A stretch of DNA of 64,000 bases. Source: Streptomyces griseoruber. GTDB lineage: Bacteria > Actinomycetota > Actinomycetes > Streptomycetales > Streptomycetaceae. The notes under the pieces were generated by a model. It was not told the origin of the DNA. It worked only from the letters and a program-made list of their open reading frames with translations, and did not search any database. Positions 8,646-16,541 of this stretch are shown here, piece after piece; the first letter of the stretch is position 1, and the number at the start of each line of letters is the position of its first letter. The stretch is from the NCBI RefSeq assembly GCF_001514205.1, contig NZ_KQ948767.1:62001-126000 (forward strand). Direction: 5' to 3'. A program made the translations under genes and the position numbers.

Positions 8646-9044
8646 ATGAGCGAATCCACACAGGCGTGGGTCGCGGCGGGCGTGCGGGCCGTGATCGGGG
8701 CACACACGCAGGCCCAGGACGCCGGCCGCACCGACGAGATCGTCGCGCTGTACACACCCGACGCGGTTCTGGAGCTTCCCGGCACGGACCCCCTCCAGGG
8801 GCACGACGCGCTGCGCGCCGCCTTCAAGGGGTGGGAACCCACCCTGCCGCAACTGCACCTGGTGACCAACACGGTCGTCACGTCCACCGGACCCGACGAG
8901 GCGACGGCGGTGAGCGACGTGCTCTTCCTCCAGCGCGGTGAGGCCGGCTGGGCCCCGCAGGTCGTGGGCCGCTACGACGACTCGTTCCGGCGGGTCGGCG
9001 GAGCCTGGCTGCTGCGGCGCAGGAAGACGACCTACCAGGTGTAG
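8646..9044 (+). CDS. NTF2-like/SnoaL-like protein (paralogue 1)
   Basis: The 132-residue protein begins at ATG 8646 behind GGAGGGG. It has the NTF2-like cone-fold layout: an N-terminal helix pair, LYTPDAVLELPG, a loop with GHDALRAAFKGW, and C-terminal strands carrying ATAVSDVLFLQRGEAGWA and VGRYDDSF. Members are small cyclases, isomerases or ligand-binding domains. The protein 46 bases downstream is a clear tandem paralogue. Together they probably act on one intermediate or form a heteromer; this is inference. Operator-like sequences lie upstream. Confidence 0.8.
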   Translation: MSESTQAWVAAGVRAVIGAHTQAQDAGRTDEIVALYTPDAVLELPGTDPLQGHDALRAAFKGWEPTLPQLHLVTNTVVTSTGPDEATAVSDVLFLQRGEAGWAPQVVGRYDDSFRRVGGAWLLRRRKTTYQV

Positions 9045-9090
9045 CGACACCCGAAGTCCTACCTTCCGCCCCCTTCGATCCTGGAGTGAG

Positions 9091-9498
9091 ATGAGTACGA
9101 CCTCTGCCGACGCCGAGGTGTCGGTCGCCGCCGCCGTGCAGTCCGCCGTCGCCGCCTACGCGCAGGCGCTGGACGCCGGCCGCAACGACGACATCGCCGA
9201 CCTCTTCGTGCCCGACGGTGTCGCCGAGATAGCGGGCGTGGCCACCTTCGAGGGCCGGGACGCGATCCGGGAGGGATACGCGGCCTTCGCGCCGCCCCTG
9301 CCGCAACTGCACCTGACCGCCAACACGGTGGTCACCTCGTTCGCGGAGGAGGAGGCCACCGCGGTCAGCGATCTGGCCTTCCTCCAGCGCGGCGAGTCCG
9401 GCTGGGCGGTGGCGCTGGTCGGCCGGTACGACGACACACTGCGTCTGCGCGACGGTGTGTGGAAGTTCCGGCGTCGCGTCACGACCTTCCAGCCCTGA
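9091..9498 (+). CDS. NTF2-like/SnoaL-like protein (paralogue 2)
   Basis: The 135-residue protein starts at ATG 9091 just after CTGGAGTGAG. It shares with the preceding gene the blocks PQLHL, TNTVVTS (here ANTVVTS), ATAVSDLAFLQRGESGWA, VGRYDD and the C-terminal RRR-TTFQ ending, at roughly half identity by eye. The catalytic Asp/His pattern of known SnoaL cyclases is not obvious. Probably co-transcribed with paralogue 1 from the promoter region around 8.5 kb. Confidence 0.8.
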   Translation: MSTTSADAEVSVAAAVQSAVAAYAQALDAGRNDDIADLFVPDGVAEIAGVATFEGRDAIREGYAAFAPPLPQLHLTANTVVTSFAEEEATAVSDLAFLQRGESGWAVALVGRYDDTLRLRDGVWKFRRRVTTFQP

Positions 9499-9500
9499 GC

Positions 9501-9900
9501 GCATCCGCGCCGGCCGGGACGCCCATGCCTCCTGATCCACAGGCGGCACGGGCGTCTCCCCGCTCAGGCCTTCGAGGCCGGGGCCTTCGGTTCCTGGTCC
9601 GTCGCTTCCTGCTCCGTCGAGCCCTGGCCTGTGGGGAAGCCGGAGGCCGGGAGGCCCTTCCCGACCGACTCGCGGATCGGCACCTGGAGCTTCCAGCGGC
9701 CCGTCGGGTTCAGCAGCTGCTTGATCGCCTTGCCGGGGATGTCGGCCTCGTGGAAGTAGCTGCTCCCGGACGGCCTCGGTCGCCTTCGGCTACTGGGAGA
9801 ACAGGTAGCCGTAGTACGTCGACGAGGCACTGCTCCGCCGGGCCCGTCGTCGTCGTTTCGCCATGTGCTCCCCGGGTTCGTGTCACGGAGGTGAATCTCA
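9501..9900. other. gap with unassigned decayed coding sequence
   Basis: About 400 bases lack an intact gene. The minus strand shows one open stretch, with SSYFHEADIPGKAIKQLLNP and GRWKLQVPIRESVGKG, ending at 9564 in a Lys/Ala-rich tail; it has protein-like composition but no plausible start in frame. In another frame an ATG near 9865 gives a 24-residue basic peptide ending in YYGYLFSQ. I take it to be a frameshifted remnant of an unidentified gene. Confidence 0.35.
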
Positions 9901-9916
9901 CCGGTAAGCATTGATT

Positions 9917-9936
9917 GTACCGACCGTCTGGTCTAA
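9917..9936. promoter_or_regulatory. variant TetR-type operator
   Basis: TTGTACCGACCGTCTGGTC lies about 45 bases upstream of the carboxymuconolactone-decarboxylase-like ATG. Its left half equals that of the boxes at 4.0 and 8.5 kb, and its right half GGTCTA matches the other arm. The arms are about four bases further apart, so it is a looser member of the set. Confidence 0.4.
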
Positions 9937-9977
9937 CTTTCGCTCAGGGATGCGAAGCCGCACGACTGGAGTCCGTC

Positions 9978-10370
9978 ATGAGTGACAAGAGCGCCGAAGA
10001 AGCCACCGATCTGCGGGCCGCGGGCTGGAGGGCCATGCGAGCCGCCCTGCCCGGCGTGTTCCCCGAGGGGGACATCGATCTGCGGGACGGCCGCCTCGGC
10101 GAGGACCTCGTCGACATCGGTCTCACCAGTGTGTGGGGGGCGCTGTGGGGACGCGAGGGCCTCGCCCCGCGCGATCGCAGTCTGGTCACGCTCGGCATCC
10201 TCATCGCCCTGGGGGCGGAGACCGAGCTGAAGACCCATGTCCGTATCGGGCTGACGAACGGTCTGACCCAGGACGAGATCGCCGAGGTCATCTACCACTC
10301 CAGCGGCTACACCGGGTTCCCGCGGGCCGTCGCCGCCCGCACCGCCGCCCGCGAGGCGCTGGAGGGCTGA
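9978..10370 (+). CDS. carboxymuconolactone decarboxylase family protein
   Basis: The 130-residue protein starts at ATG 9978 behind CTGGAG; an upstream in-frame ATG at 9915 overlaps the operator and is less likely. The fold signature is GREGLAPRDRSLVTLGILIA, followed by THVRIGLTNGLTQDEIAEVI and YHSSGYTGFPRA. This matches the gamma-carboxymuconolactone decarboxylase type rather than the AhpD peroxidase type, because the CxxC motif is absent. It may decarboxylate or isomerise a lactone intermediate. It heads a plus-strand run with the SDR, ferredoxin and P450. Confidence 0.85.
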   Translation: MSDKSAEEATDLRAAGWRAMRAALPGVFPEGDIDLRDGRLGEDLVDIGLTSVWGALWGREGLAPRDRSLVTLGILIALGAETELKTHVRIGLTNGLTQDEIAEVIYHSSGYTGFPRAVAARTAAREALEG

Positions 10371-10432
10371 CCGCCCCCGGCCGGGACGCACAGCCGTCCC
10401 GACCCCACACCGAGCACACGAGGAGCACACGC

Positions 10433-11173
10433 ATGTCATTGCAGGGAAAGGTCACGGTCGTCACCGGCGGCGCGCGGGGGATCGGACGCGGGATCGCGGC
10501 CGTGCTCGCGGCCAAGGGGGCCGCCGTGGCGGTCTGGGACCTCAACACCGAGGGCGCCGAGAAGACCGCCGCGGAGATCCAGGCCGCGGGCGGGACTGCC
10601 GTCGCGGTGGGCGGCGACGCGGCCGACGCCGAGGCCGTCGCCCGCTCCGCGGCACTCACCCGGGAGGCGCTCGGGCCGGTCACGATCCTCGTCAACAACG
10701 CGGGGATCACCGCCTACGAGCCGTTCACCGGCATCAGCGAGTCGTCCTGGGACCGCATGATCGCGGTCAACCTCAAGGGCCCCTTCCTGGTCACCCGGGA
10801 ACTGGTCCCCGACATGCTCGAGGCGGGCTGGGGGCGGATCGTCAACATCTCCTCGTCGTCCGCCCAGACCGGCGCGCCGGCCATGGCGCACTACGCGGCC
10901 TCCAAGGGCGGTGTCATCGGCCTCACCAGGGCACTGGCGGTCGAGTACATCGAGAAGGGGATCACCGTCAACCACGTACCGCCGGGGTTCATCGACACGC
11001 CCCTGGTGCGCCAGGGCCCCATCGACGTGGAGGCGGCCGCCGCCACGATGCCGATGAGGCGCGCCGGCACACCCGAGGACGTGGCGCACGCGGTGGCCTA
11101 TCTCGCCTCCGAGGAAGCGGGCTATGTGACCGGCCAGACGTTCAGCGTCAACGGCGGTCGCTACCTCGTCTGA
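10433..11173 (+). CDS. SDR family NAD(P)-dependent oxidoreductase
   Basis: The 246-residue classical short-chain dehydrogenase has TGGARGIGRG near the N-terminus (cofactor binding), LVNNAGIT, the catalytic Ser within NISSSSAQ, and the YAASKGG Tyr/Lys pair. The C-terminus TGQTFSVNGGRYLV is standard. Asp in VWDLNTEG at the end of the second strand favours NAD(H). It lies 62 bases after the CMD-like gene and likely oxidises an alcohol in the same pathway. The substrate is unknown. Confidence 0.88.
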   Translation: MSLQGKVTVVTGGARGIGRGIAAVLAAKGAAVAVWDLNTEGAEKTAAEIQAAGGTAVAVGGDAADAEAVARSAALTREALGPVTILVNNAGITAYEPFTGISESSWDRMIAVNLKGPFLVTRELVPDMLEAGWGRIVNISSSSAQTGAPAMAHYAASKGGVIGLTRALAVEYIEKGITVNHVPPGFIDTPLVRQGPIDVEAAAATMPMRRAGTPEDVAHAVAYLASEEAGYVTGQTFSVNGGRYLV

Positions 11174-11315
11174 CCAGCCCTGCGCGAGGACGTGAACGGC
11201 GTGGTGGGCGACTCCCGCTGTGGAACATGCGCAGCAGGCCCGGGTGCGCCGCCAGGAGATCGTCGGCGGCCCCCTCACCTTCGCCCCACCCACTGAACTA
11301 TCAGGAGAGATCCCC

Positions 11316-11510
11316 ATGAAGGTTGTCGTCGACGAGGAGAAGTGCGTCGCCGCCGGACAGTGCGTGGCCGCCGCCATGGACGTGTTCGACCAGCGCGAGG
11401 AGGACGGCATCGTCGTCCTCCTCGACGAGAACCCGCCCGCCGCACTGGCGGAGGACGTGCGCAACGCCGCCGCGGTCTGTCCCGCGCTGGCGATCCGCAT
11501 CGAGGAATAG
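11316..11510 (+). CDS. 3Fe-4S ferredoxin
   Basis: The 64-residue protein starts at ATG 11316 behind CAGGAGAG. Cluster ligands follow the pattern C10-x5-C16 and C55-P, with Ala in place of a fourth Cys, so a 3Fe-4S cluster is expected. Such ferredoxins donate electrons to CYP105-type P450s, and one lies 33 bases downstream. The pair is probably one transcriptional unit with the SDR upstream. A dedicated ferredoxin reductase is not seen in the window. Confidence 0.9.
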   Translation: MKVVVDEEKCVAAGQCVAAAMDVFDQREEDGIVVLLDENPPAALAEDVRNAAAVCPALAIRIEE

Positions 11511-11543
11511 ACCACGAGACCCCCCACCGCTGGAGGAATATCC

Positions 11544-12782
11544 ATGGCCGAGTCCGACACCCGGCAGGCTACCGAGGAACGGCTCTACTTCTACCAGGAC
11601 GACCGGGACACCACATGTCCGTTCGCCCCGCCACCCGGTCTGCGCGCCCTCAACGACCACGCCCCGGTCACCCGGGCGCGGATCTGGGACGGCAGCACCC
11701 CGTGGCTGGTGACCGGCCACGCCGCTCAGCGCGCCATCCTGTCCGACCCCCGAGTGAGCTCGAACGACAAGCTGGCGGGGTTCCCGTACCCGAACAAGGC
11801 GATGGCGGAGACGGCCCATCACCACCCGCTCACCATCTTCAACGCGGACGGCGCCGACCACACCCGCATCCGCCGCATGATGACCCGGCCCTTCACCCGC
11901 CCCCGGATGGAGGCGCTGCGGCCGCAGATCCAGCAGTTCACCGACGAGCTGATCGACACGATGCTCGCCGGCCCCAAGCCGGTCGACCTGATGCACGCGC
12001 TGTCGCTGCCGCTGCCCTCCCTGATGATCTGCGCGCTGCTCGGTGTGCCGTACGAGGACCACGACTTCTTCCAGGAGCACGCCTCCTTCGCCACCCGCAG
12101 CGACAAGACCACCGAGGAGCAGCAGGCGGCGAACCAGGCCCTCGGCGGGTACCTGGCCGGACTGCTCCAGAAGAAGATGGGGGAGCCCACGGAGGACGTC
12201 CTCTCCGACTTCGCGACGCGGATCAAGGACGGCGACCTCACGCTGCCCGAGGCCACTCTGCTCTCCATGATCCTCCTGATCGCCGGGCACGAGACCAGCG
12301 CCAACATGATCACGCTGGGTACCGCCCTGCTGCTGGACAACCCCGGACAGCTGGCCCGGCTGCGCGAGATCGACGACACCCGCGACGTCGCGAACGCGGT
12401 CGACGAGATCCTGCGCTACCTGACCGTCGCGACGTTCGGCCAACGGCGCATCGCCGCCGAGGACTTCACGTTCGAGGGCGCGGACATCAAGGCGGGCGAC
12501 GGCATCATCGTCCCGCTGCCCGCCGGCAACTGGGACCCCGAGGCCTTTCCCGAGCCGGAGAAGCTCGACCTCACCCGCAAGGCGAACCACCACCACGCCT
12601 TCGGCTGGGGCATCCACCAGTGTCTCGGCCAGCAGCTCGCCCGGATCGAGCTCCAGGTCGTCTTCGGCACCCTCTACCGCCGCGTCCCGACCCTGCGGCT
12701 CGCGGTCGAACGCGACGCGCTCGCGTTCCGCCCGGCCGACGCGCTCGCCTTCGGCATCGGCGAGCTGCCGGTGACCTGGTAG
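11544..12782 (+). CDS. cytochrome P450, CYP105-like
   Basis: The 412-residue P450 has CPFAPP near the N-terminus, the I-helix LIAGHETSANM, the ExxR as DEILRYL, and the heme loop HAFGWGIHQCLGQQLAR. The order and wording of these blocks are those of the CYP105 family of Streptomyces, which oxidise varied xenobiotics and natural products with a 3Fe-4S ferredoxin. That ferredoxin is immediately upstream. Transcription probably ends at the hairpin at 12813-12842. Substrate is not predictable from sequence. Confidence 0.9.
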   Translation: MAESDTRQATEERLYFYQDDRDTTCPFAPPPGLRALNDHAPVTRARIWDGSTPWLVTGHAAQRAILSDPRVSSNDKLAGFPYPNKAMAETAHHHPLTIFNADGADHTRIRRMMTRPFTRPRMEALRPQIQQFTDELIDTMLAGPKPVDLMHALSLPLPSLMICALLGVPYEDHDFFQEHASFATRSDKTTEEQQAANQALGGYLAGLLQKKMGEPTEDVLSDFATRIKDGDLTLPEATLLSMILLIAGHETSANMITLGTALLLDNPGQLARLREIDDTRDVANAVDEILRYLTVATFGQRRIAAEDFTFEGADIKAGDGIIVPLPAGNWDPEAFPEPEKLDLTRKANHHHAFGWGIHQCLGQQLARIELQVVFGTLYRRVPTLRLAVERDALAFRPADALAFGIGELPVTW

Positions 12783-12812
12783 TCCGCCGTCGCGCGGCGC
12801 CGCAGGCGCTCC

Positions 12813-12842
12813 ACCGGTCCCGTTCGCACGGACGGGACCGGT
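12813..12842 (+). terminator. terminator after the P450 gene
   Basis: ACCGGTCCCGT (12813-12823) and ACGGGACCGGT (12832-12842) form a perfect 11-bp stem with an eight-base loop, 30 bases past the P450 stop. Confidence 0.7.
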
Positions 12843-12843
12843 C

Positions 12844-12887
12844 GTATCCGCATCCGCATCCGTATCCGCATCCGCATCCGCATCGGC
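12844..12887 (+). repeat. hexanucleotide tandem repeat CCGYAT
   Basis: About seven copies of CCGCAT, some as CCGTAT, run from the terminator to about 20 bases before the next gene's ATG. The tract lies in the leader of the SDR gene at 12907. Copy-number slippage could change promoter or leader spacing; this is inference. Confidence 0.75.
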
Positions 12888-12906
12888 AGGACAACAGGAG
12901 TAACGC

Positions 12907-13848
12907 ATGAGCGAGTTCAGCTTCGAAGGCCGGGTCGCGGTCGTCACCGGCGCGGGCCGGGGGATCGGCCGGGCCCACGCCCGTCTCCTGGCGGCGCGCG
13001 GAGCGAAGGTCGTCGTCAACGACCTGGGCGGATCCATGGAGGGCGACGGCGCCGACGCCGGCCCCGCGCAGAAGGTCGTCGACGAGATCGTCACGGCGGG
13101 CGGCGAGGCCGTCGCCGACACCCACGACGTCTCCACGGCGGCCGGCGGTGAGGCCGTCGTCGACACCGCGATCGAGCACTTCGGCCGCATCGACGTCCTC
13201 GTCAACAACGCGGGGATCATCCGGTGGGCCGGACTGCCCGAGGTCGACGCGGAGAACCTGGAACGCCATCTCGCGGTGCACCTCGTCGGCTCGTTCAACA
13301 CGCTGCGCGCCGCCTGGCCGCACTTCGTCGGGCAGCGGTACGGCCGTGTCGTGCTGACCACCTCCAGCGGCATGTTCGGACTCGACAACAACCTGTCGTA
13401 CGCGGCGGCGAAGGCGGGCACGGTCGGGCTGGCCCGCAGCGCGAAACTGGCCGGCGAACCCCATGGGATCAAGGTCAACCTGATCGCGCCGGCGGCCATG
13501 ACCCGGATGGGCGGCGGTCCCGAGGAGGAGCCGGCCGAGCCGGTCGCGGGCATGCCGTACATGCCGTCGGACGCGGTGGCGCCGATGGTGGCGTACCTGG
13601 CGCACGAGAGCTGCCCGGTGAGCGGGGAGATCTACACGGCCGGCGCCGGCCGCTTCGCGCGCCTCTTCCTCGCCTCGACCGAGGGGTACGTCCACCGGGG
13701 CGGCCCGGTGACCGTCGAGGACGTGGCGGCGAACTGGGACGCCGTCAACGACGAGAAGGACTACTACGTGCCGTCGGACCTGATGGACTGGTCGGGCGCG
13801 TTCCTCAAGCACCAGTTCGGCGCGATCGCCGACGCCGCGAACGCGTAG
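12907..13848 (+). CDS. SDR family oxidoreductase, MFE-2 (R)-hydroxyacyl-CoA dehydrogenase-like
   Basis: The 313-residue protein begins at ATG 12907 behind AACAGGAG. It has TGAGRGIGRAHA, NDLGGSMEG (a loop typical of peroxisomal-type multifunctional enzyme dehydrogenase domains), LVNNAGIIR, TTSSGMFG and YAAAKAG. The longer C-terminal part, with YVPSDLMDWSGAF, also fits the MFE-2-like SDR group that oxidises 3-hydroxyacyl-CoA esters. This suggests beta-oxidation-like side-chain removal in the island. It is separated from the P450 by a terminator and a repeat tract, so it is likely expressed independently. Confidence 0.85.
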   Translation: MSEFSFEGRVAVVTGAGRGIGRAHARLLAARGAKVVVNDLGGSMEGDGADAGPAQKVVDEIVTAGGEAVADTHDVSTAAGGEAVVDTAIEHFGRIDVLVNNAGIIRWAGLPEVDAENLERHLAVHLVGSFNTLRAAWPHFVGQRYGRVVLTTSSGMFGLDNNLSYAAAKAGTVGLARSAKLAGEPHGIKVNLIAPAAMTRMGGGPEEEPAEPVAGMPYMPSDAVAPMVAYLAHESCPVSGEIYTAGAGRFARLFLASTEGYVHRGGPVTVEDVAANWDAVNDEKDYYVPSDLMDWSGAFLKHQFGAIADAANA

Positions 13849-13889
13849 GCGACGGCACAGGCACCGCGCGGACGTGTCCCGGCGGGGCC

Positions 13890-14045
13890 GACCGGTTCTG
13901 GACGGCCCGGTGCACGAAAGCGGCGGCGTCCAGGATCGGCCCGCGGTGTTCGCGCGGCATGACGGTCCGCGGCAGCCCGGAGACCACCGCGTCGACCGGC
14001 TCACCCACCGCGGTGGCAGCGACAAAGATCATCCTGATTCCGGGC
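13890..14045 (-). pseudogene. possible methyltransferase remnant
   Basis: The minus strand contains a short open stretch with MIFVAATAVGEPVDAVVSGL and MPREHRGPILDAAAF. The DAVVSGLP pattern is reminiscent of phospholipid N-methyltransferase-like proteins, but the SAM-binding region and the C-terminal half are absent. The assignment rests on about 40 residues only. Confidence 0.3.
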
Positions 14046-14215
14046 CGGCGGTGATGCCGCTGTCCCGGCCGTAGCCCCGTGAACCCCTGTCGGGCACCAG
14101 TTCCAAGGGTGAATGTCCAGCTCGGGCACGCCGTCCGACGGTCGTGAACTGGCACGCTGCGGAACAGCGTGGCTGCTCGACGGGGGGCGCCGGCGGGGCG
14201 GGCGGAGGGTGGGGC

Positions 14216-15013
14216 GTGACGGCCGGACACAGCGTGGACGATCCCTCGGAGGATCCGAATCCCGTCGTACGACCCACCGGTGGCGCCTCGCCGCGCAAGG
14301 TGCCCCGGCACGTCGCCTGTGTGATGGACGGCAACGGCCGATGGGCGGCCCAGCGGTCACTGCCGCGCACGTCGGGTCACCGTGCCGCCGAGACGACCGT
14401 CATCGATGTCATCGAGGCGGCGCGGGCCGCGGGCGTCGAGTGGCTGAGCCTGTACGCCTTCTCGACGGAGAACTGGGGCCGGCCCAGCACCGAGGTCGAC
14501 TACCTGATGCACCTGGTCCGCCGAGTCGTACGCAAACACGCACCGCTGCTCCACGCGCGCGGCATCCGCTGCCGCTTCCTCGGCGCGAGCGACTCACGGA
14601 TCCCTCCGGCACTGGCGCGCGATGTCGCCGACCTGATGACGCTGACCGGCGACAACAGGGGGATGACACTGACGGTCGCGTTCGACCACGGAGGACGCAG
14701 GGACATCGTCGAGGCCGCGCGGTCACTGATCCGTGCCGGCGTCCCCGCCGAGGCCGTCACCGAGCAGAGCTTCGCCGCGCATCTGCCCTTTCCCGACACT
14801 CCCGACGTGGACCTGGTCATCCGGACCTCCGGTGAGCAGCGCATCTCCAACTTCATGCTCTGGCAGGTCGCCTACGCCGAGTGGATCTTCCCTCCGGTGC
14901 TGTGGCCCGACTTCCGCGCACCCCACTTCCTCGCCTGTCTGCGCACCTACCAGCACCGCGACCGCCGCTTCGGCGGCGTGGTGCCGCAACAGAACGGAGC
15001 CTCTCGACCATGA
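14216..15013 (+). CDS. isoprenyl transferase (cis-prenyltransferase)
   Basis: The 265-residue protein starts at GTG 14216, preceded by GGAGGGT; an ATG 72 bases upstream has no such site. It has the family hallmarks: VMDGNGRWAA with the Mg-binding Asp, FSTENWGRP, and VIRTSGEQRISNFMLWQ near the C-terminus. Cis-prenyltransferases condense isopentenyl diphosphate to make undecaprenyl or other Z-prenyl diphosphates. As an accessory copy rather than the housekeeping gene it may make a specialised prenyl chain. The stop overlaps the start of the MpaB/EF-hand gene (ATGA), so the two are translationally coupled. Confidence 0.9.
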   Translation: MTAGHSVDDPSEDPNPVVRPTGGASPRKVPRHVACVMDGNGRWAAQRSLPRTSGHRAAETTVIDVIEAARAAGVEWLSLYAFSTENWGRPSTEVDYLMHLVRRVVRKHAPLLHARGIRCRFLGASDSRIPPALARDVADLMTLTGDNRGMTLTVAFDHGGRRDIVEAARSLIRAGVPAEAVTEQSFAAHLPFPDTPDVDLVIRTSGEQRISNFMLWQVAYAEWIFPPVLWPDFRAPHFLACLRTYQHRDRRFGGVVPQQNGASRP

Positions 15014-16497
15014 CCATCACGGACGACACCCGCGACGGTGACGCGGATCACCGGGCAGACACCGGGCACGGCGCCGGCCAGGCACCCCTGTTCGGCACGG
15101 GCTCACGATTCCAGGAGTTCCTCAACGACCCCCGTTGGGCACTGGCCGTCATCCGGGCGACGGTCCTGGAGGCCGCGCATCCGCAGGTCGGCGCCGCCCT
15201 CCTCGAGAACTCCACCTTCGTCGCCCACCCTTGGCGGCGCCTGCGCAACACCCTCCGCAGCCTCCAGCGCATGTGCGGCGACGACGACGAGGCACGGCAC
15301 CGGGAGGCCGCGCGCCTGAACCGTCTGCACGCACGGCTGAGCGGCACCGACCCGCAGGGACGGCCGTACGACGCGAGGGACCCGGCCGTGCGCGCCTGGG
15401 TGGTGGCGACCTTGTTCGAGAGCACCGTCACGATGTGCCGGCTGAGCGGACAGCCCCTGGAACAGGAGGTGATGGAGCGTCTCTACACCGAATTCCGTGC
15501 GTACCTGGCCCTCATGGAGGACGATGCAGGCCAACTGCCCGACACGCTGCCGGAGTTCTGGACCTACTACGACCGGATCGTGACGCACGAGCTGGAGAAC
15601 ACGGAGGCGATGCGGATCATCCTCTACCGACTCTTCGACCATCTGCCCGCACCACCCGTCCTGGGGGGCCTGCCCACCCTGTGGGCCGCCGGCCGCGCCG
15701 TCACCGGCCCCCTCATCGGGGCGATCACCGTGGCGTCGCTCCCGGAGCCGTTCCGCAGGCGGGCCGGGCTGCCGGAGACGCCCGGCGCCCAGACCCTGAT
15801 GCAGGGCGCCTACCTGGCCGTCGGCCTGGCCCGCTTCCTGCCCGACGGCTGGATCCGGGCGGACGCCGTCGCCGACCTGCTCGCTCTCTCACCCGACAGC
15901 GACGACCCGCGAGCGCGCACCATCGCCGCCCTGCACCACCGGATGAAGCGGGCCGGCGCCCTGATCCGGCTCATCACCCCGTTCCCCCCGGTCCCCGAGC
16001 CCACCACGCCGAACACCACCCGGCGCAGCGCCGAGGAGTTCTTCCGCGAGGTCCTGGACCAGACCGGCGACGGCTACCTCGACTGGCCCGACCTCGCCGC
16101 CATGGCCCGTGAACTGTCCACCCGCCTCGACCTCGACGAGCCCGAGGAGACCAGGCTCTACCACGCCCACGCCGACTGGTGGCGCGAGCTCCAGCAGGCA
16201 CTCGACACGGACGGCGACGGCCGCGTCAGCGCCCACGAGTACGCCTCCGCCGTCCCCTCGCTGGCCGGCCCCGCGCTCATCAGGGTCGCCGAAGTACTGT
16301 TCGACGTCGCCGACACCGACGGCGATCAGCGCATCGACGCCGACGAATACCGCGCCCTGTTCCAGACCGGGTTCCACCGTGACACCCACCGCACCGACGG
16401 CGCCTACACCCGCAGCGCGTTCATCAACGATTTCCTCTCCTTCATGTCCGGCCGCCTGCGCTCGACCCCTTACGACCCCGTGATCGCCCAGGCATGA
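15010..16497 (+). CDS. oxygenase-MpaB-like (DUF2236) and EF-hand fusion protein
   Basis: The 495-residue protein starts in an ATGA overlap with the prenyltransferase. Residues 25-300 fit the MpaB/latex-clearing-protein family (DUF2236): GTGSRFQEFLNDPRWALA, HPQVGAALLENSTFVAHPW and the helix ESTVTMCRLSGQPL. These are heme b oxygenases or relatives, and latex clearing protein cleaves poly-cis-isoprene. Residues 335-450 carry EF-hand loops: DQTGDGYLDWPD, DTDGDGRVSAHE and DTDGDQRIDADE, each with acidic ligands at positions 1, 3, 5 and 12, implying calcium binding. The fusion and its coupling to a cis-prenyltransferase suggest calcium-responsive oxidation of a Z-prenyl product. That function is inference. 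Confidence 0.8.
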   Translation: MTITDDTRDGDADHRADTGHGAGQAPLFGTGSRFQEFLNDPRWALAVIRATVLEAAHPQVGAALLENSTFVAHPWRRLRNTLRSLQRMCGDDDEARHREAARLNRLHARLSGTDPQGRPYDARDPAVRAWVVATLFESTVTMCRLSGQPLEQEVMERLYTEFRAYLALMEDDAGQLPDTLPEFWTYYDRIVTHELENTEAMRIILYRLFDHLPAPPVLGGLPTLWAAGRAVTGPLIGAITVASLPEPFRRRAGLPETPGAQTLMQGAYLAVGLARFLPDGWIRADAVADLLALSPDSDDPRARTIAALHHRMKRAGALIRLITPFPPVPEPTTPNTTRRSAEEFFREVLDQTGDGYLDWPDLAAMARELSTRLDLDEPEETRLYHAHADWWRELQQALDTDGDGRVSAHEYASAVPSLAGPALIRVAEVLFDVADTDGDQRIDADEYRALFQTGFHRDTHRTDGAYTRSAFINDFLSFMSGRLRSTPYDPVIAQA

Positions 16498-16514
16498 GCG
16501 CAGTCGGCGCGGGC

Positions 16515-16531
16515 GGACCCGAGACGGGTCC
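16515..16531. terminator. bidirectional hairpin between convergent genes
   Basis: GGACCCG (16515-16521) pairs with CGGGTCC (16525-16531) around a three-base loop, in the 44-base gap between the EF-hand gene and the convergent DyP peroxidase gene. Confidence 0.55.
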
Positions 16532-16541
16532 TGTGCGTGCC

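Noticed and set aside
11220..11315. Short open stretch before the ferredoxin as a separate gene
   Set aside because: About 30 residues with no ribosome binding site or family resemblance; it simply runs into the ferredoxin start.
12844..12887. Hexamer tract as a CRISPR-like array
   Set aside because: Units are six bases long with no spacers; it is a simple microsatellite.
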